Below are positions 6,016 to 7,956 of a stretch of 7,956 bases of DNA, in pieces. Each line of letters opens with the position of its first letter. Positions within the stretch are counted from its first letter, which is position 1. The stretch is from Anaerolineaceae bacterium. GTDB lineage: Bacteria > Chloroflexota > Anaerolineae > Anaerolineales > Anaerolineaceae. Position numbers and translations under genes: made by a program. Under the pieces are notes generated by a model. The model saw only the letters and a list, made by a program, of their open reading frames with translations, did no database searches and was not told the DNA's origin. Location of the stretch: the NCBI GenBank assembly GCA_027348305.1, contig DAIEPS010000079.1:1-7956 (forward strand), given 5' to 3'.

Positions 6016-6875
6016 AAGGCTTTCAACTCGATGATCTCAGTCATAAATTGGTTTACTTCCTCTTTGGTTGGCACTCCGGCCAGTGTTTTGCGGGTAACAG
6101 AATTGGCTGCCAGCAGGGTGGCAAAACGCGAAGACTCCCACGGGTCGCGGGTCGTCTGATAACGGATGAAGAAGGAAGTGGCAAAAACATCTCCCGCGCC
6201 GACGGGGTCCACTTCAACGACATGCGGAGGACGGATGTTGCGGAGGTCGCCATTCCAGTAGACACGGCATCCGGCAGCTCCTTCGGTGACCACCAGCACA
6301 GGTACCAGACTGGCAAATTCGCTGACCACATCTTCGTTACCCTGCACGTCTTCGATGCTCATGATCACCACACTGGCGTGATCAAGCACAGAGGCGGCTT
6401 GGGACCAGTGCTTATAAGAGACAAGTCCTTGGTCATCCCATACGCGCATCCAGCCCTGGGGTGTCACACCCAGGATGGCATTGGGAAAGGCATCTGCGAT
6501 ATCCTCGGCGATTTCATGCACGATCGGTCCCAGGTGGACGATGGGTGCGTCGCGCCAGGCTGCGGGAATATCCGCGAGGGTGATGGTTTCGGCGACCCCT
6601 TTGATGTGTTGGATGCGTCCGGCCGGGGTCTGTGTGTTGATGAAGGTCGAGTTCTGAGCAGCGTCTTTACGCAAGACGGTAATGCCGTTGAAGAGGTCGA
6701 GGTTGAGGTCAGCCCGGCAGGAGGTAACAATGCCCACACGCAGGCCAAACGACCTGGCGGTCAGGGAGGCGTAAGAAGCGGTGCCCCCAAGCGCTGGTCC
6801 TTGCGGGGTAAGATCCTGGGTGATGTGACCGATCATAAGATAGTCAATAGGTTGTAAATGGGTTAAATCTCGCAT
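6012..6875 (-). CDS. PfkB/ribokinase-family carbohydrate kinase, substrate unknown
   Basis: This is a 287-residue member of the PfkB/ribokinase superfamily, which transfers phosphate from ATP to a sugar, nucleoside or related alcohol. The N-terminal motif reads GHITQD (16-21), followed by LGGTASYASLTARSFG (29-44) at the substrate-contact region. Tyr35 lies where many sugar kinases have an Asn. The ATP-site pattern TEGAAG is at 197-202. The C-terminal signature DPVGAGDVFA (223-232) holds the catalytic base Asp229 and anion-hole GAGD. At 287 residues it is slightly short for the family. I chose the ATG at 6875-6873, because the open frame to 6962 would overlap the preceding gene by about 70 bases. 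The gap to that gene is 19 bases. No clear Shine-Dalgarno is seen. The substrate cannot be told from sequence. Its overlap with parA is notable. Confidence 0.88.
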   Translation of the reverse strand: MRDLTHLQPIDYLMIGHITQDLTPQGPALGGTASYASLTARSFGLRVGIVTSCRADLNLDLFNGITVLRKDAAQNSTFINTQTPAGRIQHIKGVAETITLADIPAAWRDAPIVHLGPIVHEIAEDIADAFPNAILGVTPQGWMRVWDDQGLVSYKHWSQAASVLDHASVVIMSIEDVQGNEDVVSEFASLVPVLVVTEGAAGCRVYWNGDLRNIRPPHVVEVDPVGAGDVFATSFFIRYQTTRDPWESSRFATLLAANSVTRKTLAGVPTKEEVNQFMTEIIELKAL

Positions 6876-6894
6876 GAAGGTGATGATCCCGGCT

Positions 6895-7434
6895 TTAAGG
6901 GTGAGAGTAAAATTCTTCGTCGTCAAGAAGTGTTTTTTGAACGGGCTCCTGCTCGGGGTCATGAGACTGCAAGACGACAGGCGCTTCTTTGCGCATGCCG
7001 GTCACAGGGGTCTCGCACCAGGGACAGAGGTTCCAGGGCAGGTCGATGGTTCTGCCGCAGTGTTCACATTTCTTCTTGAGACGGGTATGGCAGCTCGGGC
7101 AGGCCAGCCATTCTGAATCCACGCGGCGGCTGCAGCCCGGGCAAATAGCCGAATCTTCAATGGATTGGAGCAGTGCTTCTTCTTCGAGGGAGTGCTGGTA
7201 TTCTTCTTCGAGGGTTTTGGCCGGCCGCAGGATCATGTAGATCAAGATGCCTGGCAAGAAGAGCAGGGCGACCACCACCACGGCCAGCACGCGCATGAAA
7301 TTGTCACGGGTGCGGGTGCGGATGTCGCGGAAAGCCCAGAAAATGAGGCTCAGCCACAGGGCAGCCAAAAAGGCGACCGCGAAGCCGGTGCCGATCAGGG
7401 TGATTTGCTTGAGGACTGCCGGGTCAAAGGTCAT
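6895..7434 (-). CDS. membrane-anchored double zinc-ribbon protein
   Basis: This is a 179-residue protein that I place only by architecture. Two hydrophobic helices span about 11-35 and 48-69, separated by a charged loop (RDIRTRTRDN). A charged, Glu-rich helix (about 74-94) follows, then eight cysteines in four CxxC pairs: Cys98/101, 112/115, 123/126 and 137/140. This is a double zinc ribbon, probably in the cytoplasm under the positive-inside rule, and an acidic tail ends the protein. Its function is unknown; such modules often mediate protein or nucleic-acid contacts. The frame is open upstream to 7803, but a GGAGA ribosome site 6 bases before the ATG at 7434-7432 and a promoter just upstream fix this start. 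The longer reading would run through the repeat and radC. It heads the transcription unit with the PfkB kinase and parAB. Confidence 0.88.
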   Translation of the reverse strand: MTFDPAVLKQITLIGTGFAVAFLAALWLSLIFWAFRDIRTRTRDNFMRVLAVVVVALLFLPGILIYMILRPAKTLEEEYQHSLEEEALLQSIEDSAICPGCSRRVDSEWLACPSCHTRLKKKCEHCGRTIDLPWNLCPWCETPVTGMRKEAPVVLQSHDPEQEPVQKTLLDDEEFYSHP

Positions 7435-7439
7435 AGAAT

Positions 7440-7444
7440 TCTCC
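7440..7444 (-). promoter_or_regulatory. ribosome binding site deciding the start of the zinc-ribbon gene
   Basis: On the minus strand GGAGA lies 6 bases before the ATG at 7434-7432. It supports this start over upstream in-frame ATGs as far as 7803. Confidence 0.75.
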
Positions 7445-7453
7445 GATGGAGAA

Positions 7454-7462
7454 ATTATAGCA
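7454..7462 (-). promoter_or_regulatory. extended -10 promoter for the zinc-ribbon/kinase/parAB unit
   Basis: The minus strand reads TGCTATAAT, a perfect -10 hexamer with the TGn extension. No good -35 is present at the usual distance, as expected for an extended -10 promoter. Transcription would start near 7447, leaving a leader of only about 13 bases that begins just before the GGAGA ribosome site. Confidence 0.6.
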
Positions 7463-7521
7463 TGGTTGCCCGCGGATGATATAAAGCCGAGAGGTTGAGA
7501 GAAACGATTTTCTTTTTGCCT

Positions 7522-7559
7522 CACCCCCAACCCCCTCTCCATAGCTATGGAGAGGGGTG
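7522..7559. repeat. C-rich palindromic repeat, REP/MITE-like
   Basis: The core (7532-7557) is a perfect 26-base palindrome with half-site CCCCTCTCCATAG, and a flank reading CACCCCCAAC lies on its left. The flank can pair alternatively with the GGGGTG on the right edge. C-rich elements of the form CACCCC(C)AACCCC...TCTCC with a hairpin are, from memory, dispersed in many copies in Chloroflexota and some cyanobacterial genomes. It has no T-tract on either strand, so it is not a typical terminator. It lies midway between two divergent promoters. Confidence 0.75.
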
Positions 7560-7561
7560 CC

Positions 7562-7591
7562 TTGTAATCCAGATATTGGAATTGATATAAA
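7562..7591 (+). promoter_or_regulatory. probable radC promoter
   Basis: TTGTAA (7562-7567), 18 bases, then TATAAA (7586-7591) preceded by TGA (7583-7585), an extended -10. The predicted start of transcription is near 7598, giving a leader of about 38 bases before the radC ATG. The -35 is imperfect. Confidence 0.5.
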
Positions 7592-7624
7592 ATTAGTTGA
7601 CTACATATGTGTTTTTGCCATATC

Positions 7625-7630
7625 AGGAGG
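7625..7630 (+). promoter_or_regulatory. consensus ribosome binding site of radC
   Basis: AGGAGG stands 5 bases before the ATG at 7636-7638. It decides that ATG over the GTG that is the very next codon. Confidence 0.85.
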
Positions 7631-7635
7631 GTGAA

Positions 7636-7956
7636 ATGGTGAGAGAATCCCCGGCGACCTATCGGATCACCGACCTGTCTGCGGATGAACGTCCGCGGGA
7701 GAGGTTGGAAAAGAGCGGTCCTGAAGCGTTGAGCAAGGCCGAACTGCTGGCAATTTTGCTGCGCGTCGGCGTGACCGGGATGAACTCGGTGCAGTTGGCT
7801 CAAAAGATATTGGATGACCTGGGCGGGTTAGCGGGGATCCAGAGGGCCAGTTTCGCACAGGTGTGCAACATCCACGGCGTGGGGCCGGCCAAAGCAGCGC
7901 AGATCAAGGCGGCCATCGAACTGGGCATCCGCTTAAAGAAGGATAACCCAGACCTC
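7636..7956 (+). CDS. radC: RadC-family protein (JAB-domain family), N-terminal part only
   Basis: The first 107 residues of a RadC (UPF0758) protein are present, and the frame is open to the right edge. Visible are the N-terminal segment with DLSADERPRERLEKSGPEAL (13-32), SKAELLAILLRVGV (33-46) and a helix-hairpin-helix stretch with CNIHGVGPAKAAQIKAAIELG (about 77-97). The C-terminal metalloprotease-like JAB/MPN domain with its HxH...D zinc site would be outside the window. Despite the name, a DNA-repair role is not established for the family. The gene is transcribed away from the parAB unit, with its own promoter and a consensus ribosome site. Confidence 0.94.
   Translation, partial: MVRESPATYRITDLSADERPRERLEKSGPEALSKAELLAILLRVGVTGMNSVQLAQKILDDLGGLAGIQRASFAQVCNIHGVGPAKAAQIKAAIELGIRLKKDNPDL

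Noticed and set aside
5788..6159. Plus-strand open frame of 123 codons across the parA/kinase junction
   Set aside because: It is opposite two well-supported genes and has no recognisable features.
6048..6857. Plus-strand open frame of 269 codons opposite the PfkB kinase
   Set aside because: It is antisense to a gene with clear family motifs, shows no recognisable domain, and is His/Gly/Asp-rich as expected of a mirror frame.
6876..6962. N-terminal extension of the PfkB kinase by 29 residues
   Set aside because: It overlaps the end of the zinc-ribbon gene and adds a basic tail not typical of the family. The family motif begins soon after the ATG at 6875.
7532..7557. Palindrome read as a bidirectional terminator
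   Set aside because: No run of T follows the stem on either strand, and it lies between diverging genes, where no transcript needs to end.
7435..7803. N-terminal extension of the zinc-ribbon protein by 123 residues
   Set aside because: It would run antisense through radC and the palindromic repeat. A promoter and ribosome site directly before 7434 mark the real start.

Overview
The window looks like a piece of a bacterial chromosome, most probably from the phylum Chloroflexota (Anaerolineae-like). That assignment is inference. It rests on the protein style, on a zinc-ribbon membrane protein and a PfkB-type kinase placed beside parAB, on a Tad/CpaF ATPase following a two-component cassette, and on a C-rich palindromic repeat of a type I associate with that phylum. 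Base composition is moderate, at roughly half G+C. There is no sign of plasmid, phage or transposase genes. Nine protein genes are recognised. Eight lie on the minus strand and one (radC) on the plus strand, and the genes at both window edges are cut.

Reading the minus strand from right to left, the first transcription unit (7434 to 4356) holds a two-helix membrane protein with a double zinc ribbon, a PfkB/ribokinase-family kinase, ParA and ParB. The kinase and parA share an ATGA stop/start overlap, and parA and parB are 10 bases apart. A promoter with a perfect extended -10 lies directly before the zinc-ribbon gene. A weak intrinsic terminator overlaps the parB stop codon.

The second unit (4232 to 1, continuing out of the window) begins after a 123-base gap that carries a good sigma70-like promoter. 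It encodes histidine kinase 1, histidine kinase 2, one OmpR/PhoB-type response regulator, a 100-residue protein I cannot name, and the N-terminal 304 residues of a CpaF/TadA secretion ATPase. Two ATGA overlaps and short gaps make this a tight operon. Both kinases look soluble. Kinase 1 carries an N-terminal GspE/MshE-N-like domain with two recognisable 24-residue motifs, a module otherwise typical of pilus and secretion ATPases, where it can bind cyclic di-GMP. Kinase 2 carries a GAF-like domain. The likely theme is intracellular signal sensing that feeds one regulator and controls a Tad/Flp pilus locus, whose other genes would lie beyond base 1.

The 201-base divergent region between the zinc-ribbon gene and radC (7435-7635) contains a promoter on each side of a 26-base perfect palindrome with a C-rich flank, probably a REP/MITE-like repeat. 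No other gap exceeds 300 bases. I saw no tRNA, rRNA, CRISPR array, insertion sequence or convincing parS site by eye. The most interesting points are the MshE-N-like histidine kinase, the two-kinase/one-regulator cassette fused to a tad operon, and the coupling of a sugar-kinase-family gene to parAB.
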